DNA of 64,000 nt from Pipra filicauda (taxonomy: Eukaryota; Chordata; Aves; Passeriformes; Pipridae), in contig NW_024104320.1 in NCBI RefSeq assembly GCF_003945595.2, forward strand, positions 1,843,365-1,907,364, read 5' to 3'. Made by a program: the position numbers and the translations under genes. The notes beneath the pieces are model-generated. The model was not told where the DNA came from, searched no databases, and was given only the letters and a program-made list of their open reading frames with translations. Positions 1-12,005 of this stretch are shown here, one piece after another. Each line of letters begins with the position of its first letter. Position 1 is the first letter of the stretch.

Positions 1-1531
1 AGAGAGAAAGGAACAGATTTCTCCTAAGTACTAAAAAAGAAATGCCTAAGTTAAGGGCATTTCGGGAGGATATGGTGACACTACAGTCATCAAAGACACT
101 CTGAGTCAAAAGACTTTCTCTATGTCACAGACCTTTGAAGTGGGAATCACAGTGTCTCTCTTCTCTGATGATGGAGGAGTTCCAAAGAGGGATTTCCCCA
201 ACACGATGGAGTAATACTGGGACAGTTCACTCAGATAGATGTTGCTTGACATCCTCATCCTTGGAGGTTTATAAGAACTGTCTAGATAAAGCCACAGTTG
301 ACCTGCTCTAGATTTGGTGAGTAGAAGCCTCAGTGTCAGAGAGACACCTGTGCTGGTGGGAAAGAGCACATAGGTGACTGTCAGTACCACAGACATCACA
401 TCTATTTGAAAAGATTTAAGAACAAAAGCAGGCATGGAGTTGAGGTTTACCCACACACAACAGTGCTGCAAGGGCAGATCAGTGCGTGTGGCTTTCAGGG
501 CACCACTTATCCTAAGGGACAGTTGTGTCTGCCCTTCACAGACACCCAAGGTCAGCCACCACAAACTGAGAGCGAGACCACTATGGTATATTTGCCTCCT
601 GCTTGAAGTGCTCCTAGACCATTCTATTTTTTTTTCAGAAGCCTAACCAAGTGTACAAATTTCTGTCTTTCAAAACCCTGCACGCATTGCAGTCTTCAGG
701 CAAACACAAGAGGGTGTGGTCCTGCAAGGCGCTGGGAGACTCAGTGGTCCTTGAAGTTGGAGCTTTACGGCTGAAATGTTCTATGCTTCCTGCTTCAGCT
801 CTTTCATGATGTTTTTCCCTTCGTTGATTCTTGCTTCCAGGAGGAAATCCTCCATTTAATGCAGAGGGATGCCCGTGGCTCTGCTCTGCTGCTAGCATTT
901 CCAAAAGCATCAGCATTTTTTCATTCTAATTAAAAATGAAAATTCATCAATTATTAGCCATTCTTGTGCATAGATCTGAGCTGTGCTTGAAATACCTTTT
1001 TTTCAGTGTGTGTGTTTGCTCAGTATAGTCGTGTTCACTCATGGTTAAAAAAAGAGTGTGATTCTAGTAAAATAAAAAAGCACCATTCATACTTATCCAA
1101 TCCAGGCTCATTCATGCTTTGTAACTTCCAGTTGCAGGAGATAATTCCTCTTCATTATTACTTCACTTACTTCTCCTGCAACCCACATTCAGGTTCCCAA
1201 GTTCCCTGAAGGATCCTGTTTGGACACTTCACCGTGTACTGACCATGCCATCTCCAGCCTCACTGATTTCCACGTGTAATGGGATATATTCAGAGCATAA
1301 ATCCTCTGTTGATGTTTCACTAATACAGTATCTATGCTATGACAGATCTGATCTTTCTGAAGGCCATGAAGACATAAATTAATGGACAAAATATATAACT
1401 TTTTCTTACACTGGAAAAACCTGAGCTCTGGCAGTATCACTTGCGCCTTCTAATAGTGCAATTAGGGGACAACACAGGTACCACAGAGTTGGGCCACCTG
1501 AAGCAAATCAGACTATTCCCATGTGCTCAGC
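1..1531. other. Non-coding stretch, nothing recognised
   Basis: No repeat family, RNA gene or exon could be recognised here. A 152-codon minus-strand open frame (106-564) and a 93-codon one (635-916) have no familiar domain. Their length is within what chance gives in 64 kb. Confidence 0.4.
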
Positions 1532-1713
1532 TCATAGAACCATAGAAAGGTTTGGGTTGGAAGGGACCTTAAAGACCATCTAGTTCCAACATCCTTACCA
1601 TGAGCGGGGTCACTTTCCACTTGGCCAGGTTGCTCCAAGCCCCATCCAACCTGGCCTTAAACACTTCCAGGGATGGGGCATCCACAGCTTCTCTGGGCAA
1701 CCTGTGCTAGTGA
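1532..1713 (-). mobile_element. CR1 LINE 3'-end fragment
   Basis: On the plus strand this reads as the reverse complement of a CR1 3' end. It opens with a tail remnant (TCATAGAACCATAGAA), then the conserved GGTTTGGGTTGGAAGGGACC block, and runs into the AACACTTCCAGGGATGGGGC block and the stretch encoding the last residues of ORF2. The tail lies at low coordinates, so the element is in minus orientation. It is 5'-truncated after about 180 bp and degraded. Confidence 0.9.
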
Positions 1714-3034
1714 CTGATGGATGCAATATATTTTCATAAACCTTTTGGCTGACTCAGGTGACAGACTTTGGTGACAACTGTGCCTGTGCAGTAATGATAG
1801 TATCAGTATGTTAGTGAAGGCTGAGATTTTTTACTAATCCTCCAACAATAGTGTAGGGTGGTCTAAATGACTCATATACTCGGGTAAATGGAACCATGTG
1901 CTTGACTCCAGAGTGACAGTCATATGTCTGTTTTGCTTTTGTAAAAACACCCACTAAACTGAAATAGTAATTTCCTCTTTCTGCAGGGCTTTTTTATTTC
2001 ACAGTCCTTGGTTTATTTGCAGAATAATGTGTTGTTGAGTTGACTTCATCAGGATTAATTATATACTAATGATTTTCAAAAATCTATGTTTAGCCAAAAA
2101 TCCATTGAGAAATCTTAGGTGATGTAAATAAATGTAGAATATTGTCCATTATGCCTCACTGCTCCTACTGCTTCAGCATCTCACTGCTGCAATAGCAGAT
2201 TTATCAAATTGCACCTGAGCAATGTATGAAATCCATTTCTGACTAGCAGAACTGTGAAGGAAAAAGTGCTTTTTATTTTTTTTTGGGAAGTGCCTGTGTG
2301 CTGCTTCACAATGCGAAAATGACTGGGAGCTTCTAAAGAGAAGCTGCAGCTTTGCAATTAATTTCAATTTGGTAGAAACATATTTTTACTTGACAGTTTT
2401 GTTGCACTCAATTTTTTAACAGTCCAGTCTTTTCTGCCTTTGAATATTTCTAGTCAATATAATCTCATTATTTTATTTTGAAGAGTTCTCAATTTTTATG
2501 GTTTTCAGTGTCTGACTTGGCAAATCAATCAGAACTACATACTGACAAGACAGAAAATCCATTGGAAATGAGATCAAATCCTCAAAAAATCACAATAGAA
2601 AACTTAGAAAGGAAAGAATATTTCAAAATATATGATAACAGCATCTGAATTCTAATAAGAAGCAGGTCTCACATATATTTCAAAATATTCAGAGTTAAAT
2701 CTGAGCCAAAATCAGTAATAACTATTTCTGAAGTGGGAGAAAAGATGTGCTTGACCAAGAGCAATGACTGACTCATGAATTTTTGAATCTTGTTTAACCC
2801 GTAGAAGCTTCCGGCCAGTGTGTTACCCAACATTACTTCCCTGTAATAGCAGTAATATGTGTATCGAGGTGATGGGGGCTTTGGCAATTGTTAAAGTGTG
2901 CTTGATAGCCATGTCTGCAAGCCAGCAAAGCCGGTCAGACCAGAGAGCCTGTGCCAGCTGAGGATCCTGAGCTGGAAATGGCATCCACAGTATGGACTCA
3001 GACAAATCCGTTGGCAAAGCAGAGTGAAGCAGAG
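1714..3034. other. A+T-rich non-coding stretch
   Basis: This stretch is unique-looking, A+T-rich sequence with short homopolymer runs, such as a T run near 2275. No exon, RNA gene or repeat family was recognised. Confidence 0.4.
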
Positions 3035-3562
3035 ATCACAGAATCACAGAATTGTTTAGGTTGGAAAAGACCTCTAAGATCATCAAGTCAAATTGTTAAC
3101 CCAGCACCACCGTGTTCACTACTAAACCATGTTCCCAGGTACCACAGTCAACTTTTTTTTTTCAAAACTTCCAGGGATGGTGACTCCACCACTTCCCTGG
3201 GCAGTTTGTTCCAATGCTTGACAACGCTCTCAGTAAGACATTTTTCCCTATTATCCGATCTAAACCTCCTCTGGCACAACTTAAGTCCATTTCCTCTTGT
3301 CCTCTCACTTGTTACCTGGGAGAAGAGACCAAGCCCTACCTGGCTACAACCTCTTTCTAGGTAATTGCAGAGAGCAGTAATGTCCCCCCGGAGACTCCTT
3401 TTCTCCAGGCTGAGCCCCCCCAGCTCCCTCAGCTGCTCCTTATCAGACCTGTGCTCCAGACCCTTCCCCAGCTCTGTTGCCCTTCTCTGGACATGTTCCA
3501 GCATCTCAATGTCTTTCTTGTCATAAGGGGCCCAGAACTAAACACAGGATTTGAGATGTAGC
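3035..3562 (-). mobile_element. CR1 LINE, 3' half with ORF2 remnant
   Basis: A longer CR1 copy in minus orientation. It begins with the tail remnant ATCACAGAATCACAGAATTG and continues through the 3' UTR into about 360 bp of ORF2. The minus frame 3148-3504 still reads like the CR1 C-terminal region, with recognisable [24 protein letters not shown] and [16 protein letters not shown] motifs. The 5' end stops near the block encoding QFWAP. There is no start codon of its own and the frame is a broken remnant, so it is not a host gene. The sequence differs clearly from the copy at 51.2 kb, so it belongs to another, older subfamily. Confidence 0.93.
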
Positions 3563-5120
3563 AGATGCTTGCAGTAGTTGCATAAACTCATGGAGGAGGT
3601 GATAGTGAAAGTGAGGTGTTGAAGGTGTGAGATAGTGCAAAAGACATTTTAGGACAATCATTGCTTCCTGTTTTAAGTAAGGACCCATATGTGGACCTCC
3701 AGGGAAAACTTCTGACTGGTGCCCTGAGAGGAGCAGGAGGCTGTCTTGCATTATCCAACTCAGGGTTGATAGAAAGGCTGGATTAAAACCCCTTTTTGCC
3801 ATCAGCAGCTTCCCACTTACTGCCTGGATGCCTCCCAGAGCCAGATTTTCTGAGTCACTCACACAGTAATGACAAAATAATGCTAACCATCATGCTTCTG
3901 CTTGGGTCTTCATCCTTAAACCTTACCATCCCTCCAGCATCCTGCAGAAGTAGTGTATGTGCACAGCTGAGGGCCTTAGGAGAGCTATTTGCTATGAATT
4001 TCCTTTCAAACTGACCTGAAAACCTGAGCTGTGAATAAAGAAAAAGATAGCTACAAAACAAACAAAAAAAAGAATAGAAAAATTAGCAGAAAGCAGCAGA
4101 AAGAATCAGAAAATGTGGGTTGGGATTAAAAAATGGTTAATGTCACTTGTTCTGGGGCTTCCAGGTCTATTTTTCTTTCCAGGTTGTGTTCAAGATTTTC
4201 AGCCTACATTATGAAACCTACTGTGCAGTCATGTGGATCAAGACAAGCTGAACATTCCTTCTACCTGGGATTTTCGGACCTATCTGACATTTTCCAGACA
4301 GACACAGCTGTGCCAGAGTGGTTAGAAAACTCGAGCAGTTATATTACAGTTTAATTTCTGTGGGTTATATTTCACTTTCTTCTGGATGATACGAAATTAA
4401 TTGAATTTTTTCTTTTTTTTTAAACTGAACTTTAAAAAATTGTGTGAGTTGATCAAAAGTCTAAATGCTTTTAAGTATTGATGGAGCTGTTGTGCTTGCC
4501 GTGGATGGGAATTCTTTCCTCACAGTGCTCAAGAAAACTATGACCTATTTCTGTGATGTGATGTGTTGTTCTATGTTTTATTTATTCAGTGCCTTTCACT
4601 GGATGATTTAGCAGAAGATACTATAGATAGTAAAATGTCTATTAGCTAAAAAACTGTCCAGACAAGTAATTGAAAATTATTCTATTGAAAGAATGAAATA
4701 AAAATAAGTTGTCTTTGGTTTAAGAATGAGTCTGAGTAGCAAATGGTTAGATTCTGAGAGGGTGTACCAAGGAAATATTAAAATATATTAACTGTGTTAC
4801 ACTCTCTTTGGACACACTCATCTGGATTATCTATTGATGAAAGTTAAGAGTAGTATGCTTATATTTAGTCTCCTTAAAAAAGAACCACAAGGAGGCTGAA
4901 ATTGTATGTGGACCTTGCCTGTACTGTCCTTCATGGCACAGGAGTAATAGGACTTTGAGTGAGCACAAAAATCTCTGGTTGAAGGTGCAGGATGCAAGCA
5001 GTATCCTATGTGTTTATTTCTCTACGACCTCGGCTGAAAGCTAAATGTTCTTCTCTCTGATCAGGGACACTATCCAGGGTTGTCATTAAATTCTGGGATA
5101 CGGAAGAGAATAATGAATAG
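3563..5120. other. Non-coding stretch, nothing recognised
   Basis: No repeat family or exon was recognised. The open frames here are short and have no familiar content. The 4370-4440 part is T- and A-rich. Confidence 0.35.
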
Positions 5121-5415
5121 ATTCACAGAATAACTCAGTCTGGAAGGGAGCTCTGCAGGTCTCCAGTTGAACCCTTGCTCATAGCAGGTCTAACTTTGAA
5201 GTTAGTTTGCTCAAGGATTTGCTTGCTTTCAAGTTTTAAATATCTCCAAGGACCAAGATTTCACCATCTCTCTGGGCACTTGTCCTACTCCTTCATCACT
5301 TAGAAATTATTTTCCTTTTAAACCAGAAATTCTCCTCCTGCAGCTCATGTCTGTCACATTTTTCCATTGTACCCTCTGTTTATGAGAAGAGAAGGCCCCC
5401 TTTCTGTGCTGAAAG
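5121..5415 (-). mobile_element. Old, diverged CR1 fragment
   Basis: The order of weakly conserved blocks matches an old CR1 3' end in minus orientation: a tail remnant (ATTCACAGAATAACTCAG), TGGAAGGGAGCTC, a TCCAGTTGAACCC block, AATATCTCCAAGGA, TCTCTGGGCA, and the stretch ending GAGAAGAGAAGGCC. Divergence is much higher than in the neighbouring copies, so this is an ancient insertion. Confidence 0.7.
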
Positions 5416-5435
5416 CAAGCACTGAGAGCCCTTTT

Positions 5436-5548
5436 TCATAGAATTATAGAATCACAGGATGGTTTGAGTTGGAAGGGACCTCAAAGATCACCTAGTTCCA
5501 ACGTCCCCACCATGGGCAGGGATGCCACCCATTAGATCAGGTGGCTCT
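5436..5548 (-). mobile_element. CR1 LINE 3'-end fragment (short)
   Basis: This piece starts with TCATAGAATTATAGAATCACAGG and continues with the GGTTTGAGTTGGAAGGGACC and CCACCATGGGCAGGGATGCC blocks, ending near GATCAGGTGGCTC. It is only the last ~110 bp of a CR1 in minus orientation. It sits about 20 bp from the older copy and represents a separate, younger insertion. Confidence 0.88.
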
Positions 5549-8205
5549 TTAGGATAAAACCCGCAATTAGTTCACTCCAACCTCTTCCAGGAGTGGTTTT
5601 TGGTAAGAATATCATTAAAAGACAAACTACCCCTGCATGGGGTGCACCAGCCCAATCCTGCTCACAGTCAACTTTGAACATGATCACTGTGCCTGAAGGA
5701 ATAAGGAACAGCACCGGACAAACAAGCTGAGCTGTCAACTGCAGAGGCAGATGGGGATGCCACGATTCAGGTGCCTGTATCTGCATCTAGTGAAACAATT
5801 CAGCTGTGAAAGCTGGAAGAGATGAAGGTAGATGAGCAGGGGAGGCTGCTCTGGATGGTTGTTACAGATTGGGTGAGTGGGACAGTACCCTCTCAGTGCT
5901 GAGATGAATTCTTAGTCTGTCTTGGTACTGCTAAACACTGTAGAGATGGAAACACCACTGCATAGCAATCCTCTGGGAAATTAGCCTGTTGATTACAGCA
6001 TGAGAGATAGGATTTATTTATTTTTTATCAAGAACTTTGTTATTGAAAAGTGTCAATAAATTGACAACAATATCAAAGTTCAGTAAATATGTGTAGTAAT
6101 GTACTCAACTTGGCAAAAAGTTCACCTGGAAGGGTTTCTCTTAAGTGAGTCGTAACTTTAACTCAGAATAAAGAAAGCAAATCTTTCAATGTTGAGGGAA
6201 AACTCACCCAAAGCACCCACTTGTGGTCAGCTAGTGTTGCAAGGAGCCTAAGGTCTGTGAATGTTTTGTGCCAGGATCACTGATCTGGTATATCTGCAGG
6301 TGCAAATCTCTCCTTTTCTCCATAAAACAGTTTGAAAAGCCTCTCTTTTGTCTGCTGAAAATTAATCCAAATAGTGAAGGATCAATAGTTTATGCAAAAC
6401 ATAATTATTCTTCCCTGGTTGGCTCTGATATTATGCAACCTGTGTTCACAAGATACAAGTAAATCGTTTCCAGCAACAAGTCAACAACATTCTCTTGTTA
6501 TTTGCCATTTGATTTCAGTTGTTTTATACATTTATTTTAGAAGGCATTTTTATAAGTGTTTTATTCTCTCAAAATTGGAACTAACCGCTTAAATAAGAAT
6601 TATAGTAGTTACAGGTCTGCTAGCAAATAAATAAGAGCTTAGAAAATTATTTGTCTGGCATAGAAACTGCAGCAAATAAAGACTTTATCAACAATGAATG
6701 AAAGTTTCACAATCACATTTATTTTACACAGTTTTACTTAACCTATAGATCTGTAGAATATTTCAGTTTCCAGTGCTAAAGATCTGGACTCTTCCCTTAT
6801 CACTGAAATTCACTTTTTATGCAAAGGAATAGCAAACAGGCAAGACATGCTTTTATAGTTTAGGTCCAGTTGCAGCATTCAACAAAATTTCAGTTCCAAG
6901 AATGACATGAAGCACTGAATTACATGGAGTTCATGTTTCTTGATTCTACCTGTTGCTCTTTGGATTTTTTGATTTCTCTTACTTTGGCAAAAAAGTGTAA
7001 GATTTGATCTTTGAACATAATTAAATGTGAACTGTATAAAGAACTGGGATTCATTTATAGGTCTTGCACTTCTGAAATCTGTTTTCCTTTTTAGTGTGAA
7101 AAAATCAATGAGTTTTAAAAATTCTTAGGTAAACCCTGTCTGATATTTACTTGTCTCGATTGGGTGATTTGGAGATGCTGGGCTGTACGGTGAAGCAGGA
7201 GACCCCAATTAAAAGAAACTTTGCACTATTAAAGACCTCTGTGGAAAATTTTCCAGTGTAACTCCTATTCATATTTATCACAGTGCTATTAAAAATGACC
7301 TTTCCACCAGCAAATGCATATTTTCTACTGCTTATAAAATGTGGGGCTTGGGGTGTATCCTGCAGTGGTTTGAATCAAAACTGACAGAGAACGGGGGCAC
7401 GTTACCATGCCCTGCATCTGGTGTCTCATTTTTCTCAAAAGATCCAAAAGTGTCAAGGAAGCTGATGATGCTGAAAGCTGGTTAAAGAAAACACTTTCAC
7501 TCTTTTCCCTGAAACTGGGTCACATATAGGAATTCAGCTGCTGCTAATTAATTTTTCTGTTAGTCTGCTGTCACATCTGGCTTATCACGCGATGGACCTT
7601 CACTGTCAATGCCACTTTGCCCTCTATTGTGGCTCTAAGCCACTTTGTTCTCAAGGTCAGACATCTTTATTAGCAGTTTTACTGTACGAACAGTAAGCTG
7701 GCTCATCTGCTCTGATGGTATCAGATAAAACATGATTTCAGTGTCTCCCTCAGAGGTGACCTCATGAAAGGAGCAAGACATCATTGAGCTATAAAGGTGA
7801 TGATTTAAGTTGTTAAAAACAAACAAACAAACAAAACCCCCCAAAAAACCCACCCCATATCTAAAAAAACACCCTGAACCAGTAGGCTTTTCTGGAATTT
7901 ATGTGTTGCCCTGGGGTACCTGCTGTCGAAATTGTTTGCTCTTTACTGTCTCTCTAGTGGTAGAGGGGCATATAGATATGTATCTTCACTGATATCACCT
8001 TAAATTCCCTTTTGATTACAGCTGCTATCTACCTCACTACAGGTCAGCTCTAGCAGAATGATGAGGGACACAGCATGAAGAAGCATATTTTTTACCATTT
8101 TGGCTTTCACATAAGAACTAATGTGATCATATACCCATGCCTTGGTTGCTTTTAGAGAAGTACTGCACCACCTCCTGCCCAGACTGAAGTCTGGGTTATG
8201 ACAGT
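5549..8205. other. A+T-rich non-coding stretch with (CAAA)n
   Basis: Mostly A+T-rich sequence without a recognisable exon or interspersed repeat. A short (CAAA)n tract lies at 7816-7836, followed by C/A-rich low-complexity sequence. Confidence 0.4.
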
Positions 8206-8472
8206 TGTGGCCTCAAGTTTTGCCAGGGAAGGTTCAGGTTGGATATTAAGAAAAACTTCTTCACTGAAAGACTGGTCAAGCATTGGAACAGGCTTCTCAA
8301 GGAAGTGGTGGAGTTGCCATCCCTGGAAGTATTACAAAAAAAGTAGAAGCAACACTTCACAGTATGGTTTAGTGGGCGTGGTGGTACTCAGTCAAAGGTT
8401 GGACTTGATGATCTTGGAAATCTTTTCCAGTCTTTATGATTCTAACTCCATTCTATGATTCTATGATTCTGC
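8206..8472 (+). mobile_element. CR1 LINE 3'-end fragment with tail
   Basis: This is a plus-orientation CR1. It starts inside the end of ORF2 (GTTGGATATTAAGAAAAACTTC; then GGAAGTGGTGGAGT..CCATCCCTGGAAG) and passes the GGTTGGACTTGATGATCTTGG block. It ends in an imperfect 8-mer tail (ATTCTATGATTCTATGATTCTG). A small deletion or substitution breaks the ORF after the LEV codons. Confidence 0.92.
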
Positions 8473-11252
8473 CTTTTTCTGAGTATGGACAGTGCAATGG
8501 TGACACACAATGATATTGTCTGCACTGGATCCTCATGAGCTTGACACCAAATCACAGCCCTGATAGGGCAGAGAAAGTTCTTACCTGATTTATGGAAAGA
8601 GTCTCTAAGATTTACTGCAAGGTGTTATAACAATTTCACTGTACTCCACAGTGCAAAATGAAGACGGGGATATATTTTGCTGTAAATCTTAGAGGAGCTC
8701 AGAGAATAGCACAGGCTTTGATTTGTTAGTGGTTGCCATTCTGGTAAAGGGCTTTTTTTTAAAAACTGAAATTGCGGTAGAGTAATTGTAGAGAAATTAC
8801 CCTTTATTTGTTTGACTAACAAAGACTCTGAGTGATGCATTAGGTCACCTATTGAGGTCTTTTCCAGCTTTTATTGCTAAACTTATGTAACTCTACTGGG
8901 ATGACAAAAGCTAAAGAAAAAGATTTGTCTCCTCAGAGTTTTCAGTAATAGCAAACAGTTGCTGAGTATGACCTTATAGATGAGTTTTGCAGCTTTGGGA
9001 CAATGGGCCGCTCAATCCAACAACTTTTTTCTTTCCCTTAGTGCTGTTTGTTTACTCTTGATGAAGCACTCTCTTGGTAATGCATGCTATCATCCTTCTC
9101 AAACAACAATCGAGGGAGCTTTAAGAATGTAACAGAAAAGGCCTGACCGTGTTCCCAGAGTGGTGTGGGTAAACTTTAAGTCTGACTTATGCGTGAGCAG
9201 AACTTGGCTCCAGGGACAAGCTGACTGAGCAGAGACCAGCAAACACTTGTTTCATTGCTCAGACTTGCAGAGTGTTATCTGTCTGCATGCAGAGCAGAGC
9301 ATGAGTGTGGATCCCACCCATGGAACAGCAACCACCAACTCTGTAGGGCATTGAGCAGATGGAGCACCAAAGCATCAGAGTGTTGACCTAATAATATTGC
9401 AGTGGTATTTTCTTGCCTATCCATTTCTCTCTTTCTTCCTCACACAGCTCACCAGTTACAGGAGGTTCTGTGAGATGCAGCCCCTCCCTGTGGAACCATA
9501 GCCCATCACATCAATTAACTGCAGAAAGTGCCAAGTGGGTTCCTTCAATTTATTGGTCCTCTATCTGCCACAATCAGGTTTAGGTTTCTCTGTGTTTCCA
9601 CTCTAGATGTGAGATGTTGTCAGAAACATTTTTGTCATGTTTCCTGTGGACCTGGATGTACCCTATTCTAGAGTAAATATCTGGGAGGCACTGTCTTGTG
9701 TAAGAGTTACCAAAGATCAATTTAAATTCAAAATAACTTTGCCACAGAGAATTTAGAATGTTTTCACTTGTTTGGTGTTCCCTTCTGTGTGTTGCTATGA
9801 AAGACTCCTCGCCTTCTAACTACAAAGTGAGAACATGTCTTTCTAATTTTCTTATGTTGGCTTCCTCACTTGATTCCTGAAGAGCAGGATTGAAAATCAG
9901 CCAAAAATTCTTCAGGAAACTAAAGCTGCTAGGCAGAACCTAAATTTTAGACTAATGGTGAATGAGTTCTGCTGGACATAAATATCTCCATTTCTTGAGT
10001 AGGTAGAGTCTTGCATGAGCTGTCTTTGAAGGCTTCTAGAGGGAAATCCTGTCTGACATCCTTTGGTACCAGCTGCTTAGGCAGATACGATGTTTAGCTG
10101 GAGATCCTTCACAAAGATTGGCTTGCTGGGTGTCAGAGAGCAACTAATCTTGTAAGCATGTATTTCAGGTTAGGAGAAATTACCCTCTGCTCCTTTATTT
10201 TCACTAAAGCAGCAGGATCTAAATCCTCCATGTAGACAGCCAGACTTTTGATACCCAAATGAGACCAGAGAAATTCACATCTCCTGAACCTCAGGCTCAT
10301 CTACTGAGGGAAATTTGAGGCAAATTTTACTGACAGGCAAATTCAAAACCATCCTGTAGTAAGAAGCATGTTTAATATTTTCCTTCTTTTTCTATCCAGG
10401 TTTTGTAAGACTTATGCAAAATGATGTCTGTTCCTTCCAAACAACTCTGCAGCCATCTCAACTGCTCCTGTGCAAATGAGAACTACCTGGATTACTTGAT
10501 GTTGTTCCTTCCTAGTCCAAGAATCTGCATCAGATACCTGATTCACAGCAGAGAGAGTGGTCAGCCATTGATCAGTTTAGTGAACTCAACTAGAATCGCA
10601 GAAGTCTCCAGCAGGCAATTTTTTTCTGAATTGTTTCAACTCATATGAAAAATAACTGTCATTAAAAAAAAACTCAGTAAAAGCCACTTCATAGATCCCT
10701 TTGTGTGTAAGACACTTGTTACATTTTCCTCTGTGCACGTTGATGTTTTCACTAACTTCATGGGTGCTGAGACAAAATACTGACACTGAGAGAATCACGT
10801 TTGTCTTCTCTACTTAGTAAAGTTTGGGAAAGTAAGGTACCAGCAATCACGAGGCCATGGACTAATAAAATAATCTACTGCTAAGTTCTGCTAAAGAAAA
10901 ACATGAATCACTTTTGCTCTCCTTGTTATCTCTCTCTTTCTCTCAGATGCACAAAAATTCATTCGCATATTGTCTAAAAGGAATATATATAATGAATCCT
11001 CTTACAGTGCAGTTTGGGAGCTATGTCTTTACTCCTTATGTTAAATGACAAAAAGAACAACATATAGCATAGTTTTGTCATACTTTTGTCTTCTTTTCCA
11101 GTCAAAACTGAATGCATGTTTTATGCTGAAAACATCTTGGCCCTTCTGAACAACTGCTAAAATTTGTACTGCACAAAAATATTTTGGAACAACCTGTAAT
11201 ATATTGGGCAATGTGATCTAAAAATTAAAGAACTGATCTAATTCTTTTGCAG
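8473..11252. other. Non-coding stretch, nothing recognised
   Basis: No interspersed repeat, RNA gene or clear exon was recognised in this 2.8 kb. It leads up to the candidate signal-peptide exon at 11253. Confidence 0.35.
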
Positions 11253-11334
11253 GTTGTGATGTTTCAGACTGCTCAAACAATGGACTTGCTCCCCTATATC
11301 TTCCTTTTGACTTTCACTCTTTGCAAATCTTCAG
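11253..11334 (+). CDS. Candidate first coding exon encoding a signal peptide
   Basis: The 82-bp block is flanked by a good acceptor (pyrimidine-rich tract ending TTTTGCAG, AG at 11251-11252) and a good donor (TCAG|GTGAAC, GT at 11335). Two in-frame ATGs lie inside, at 11259 and 11280. From the second, the exon encodes MDLLPYIFLLTFTLCKSS plus one base (phase 1). That peptide has a short N-terminus, a hydrophobic core of about 10 residues and a small-residue end, which is the form of a signal peptide. The frame closes 19 bases beyond the donor, as expected if that is intron. The protein is not recognised, and no Ig, EGF or other domain exon was identified next to it. It could be the start of a secreted or membrane protein, an alternative first exon, or chance. 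Confidence 0.3.
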
Positions 11335-11901
11335 GTGAACATGTCTCCTGAAATAAAATAGTGAGTTTTGGAACTTCATTGACATTTACCTTCAAAAATA
11401 GCATGTGTGATGAAGAAACAAGGCTGCATTGTTTTTCACTCCAAACTTTTATTTGTCATAGTCTTCAGCTTCTGTACCTGGAGGAAGAGAAGGCAGGTGT
11501 TTTAACCAGATGGACAGATGGAACAAAATGTCACTGAATTGTGCAGGCGTGGAAATAGAAAGACCTAGGACAAACAGCATTTTAGATGGAAGGTGACCCA
11601 GCCAGTCAATCGTAGGTGAATTATTATTAGAATTGAAAGAAATATCTAGAAAACAAGTTACAAGATGCAGGGAATGCTGCTAAATGTTTGTTACTGTTGT
11701 GTTGGAAAAAGCGAGGGACACAGGCAGGTCTAAAACTGGAAGATTAATATTCAAGAAATGTATCGGAGGGAGGAAAATTGTATTACTTATTTATCCTCTT
11801 CAGCCATCTTGGCTTAACTGGGACATCACTTGTAATAATTTGAGATCTTTGGGAAATGCCTCTCATTTCAGAAGAGCTCTTTCTGAAAATATCAGGGATT
11901 T
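11335..11901. other. Non-coding stretch after the candidate exon
   Basis: No repeat or exon was recognised. If the block at 11253-11334 is an exon, this is the start of its downstream intron. Confidence 0.3.
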
Positions 11902-12005
11902 AGAATCATAGAATGGTTTGGGTTGGAAGGGATCTTAAAGATCATTTAGTGCCACCCCCCTGCCATGGGCAGGGATGCCGTTCACTAGATCAAGTTGCTC
12001 ACATC
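11902..12005 (-). mobile_element. CR1 LINE 3'-end fragment (short)
   Basis: AGAATCATAGAATGG, then GTTTGGGTTGGAAGGGATC and the TGCCATGGGCAGGGATGCC block, identify the last ~100 bp of a CR1 in minus orientation. It is heavily 5'-truncated. Confidence 0.9.

Noticed and set aside
106..564. 152-codon minus-strand open frame
   Set aside because: No recognisable domain. A few frames this long are expected by chance in 64 kb, and no splice or promoter context supports it.
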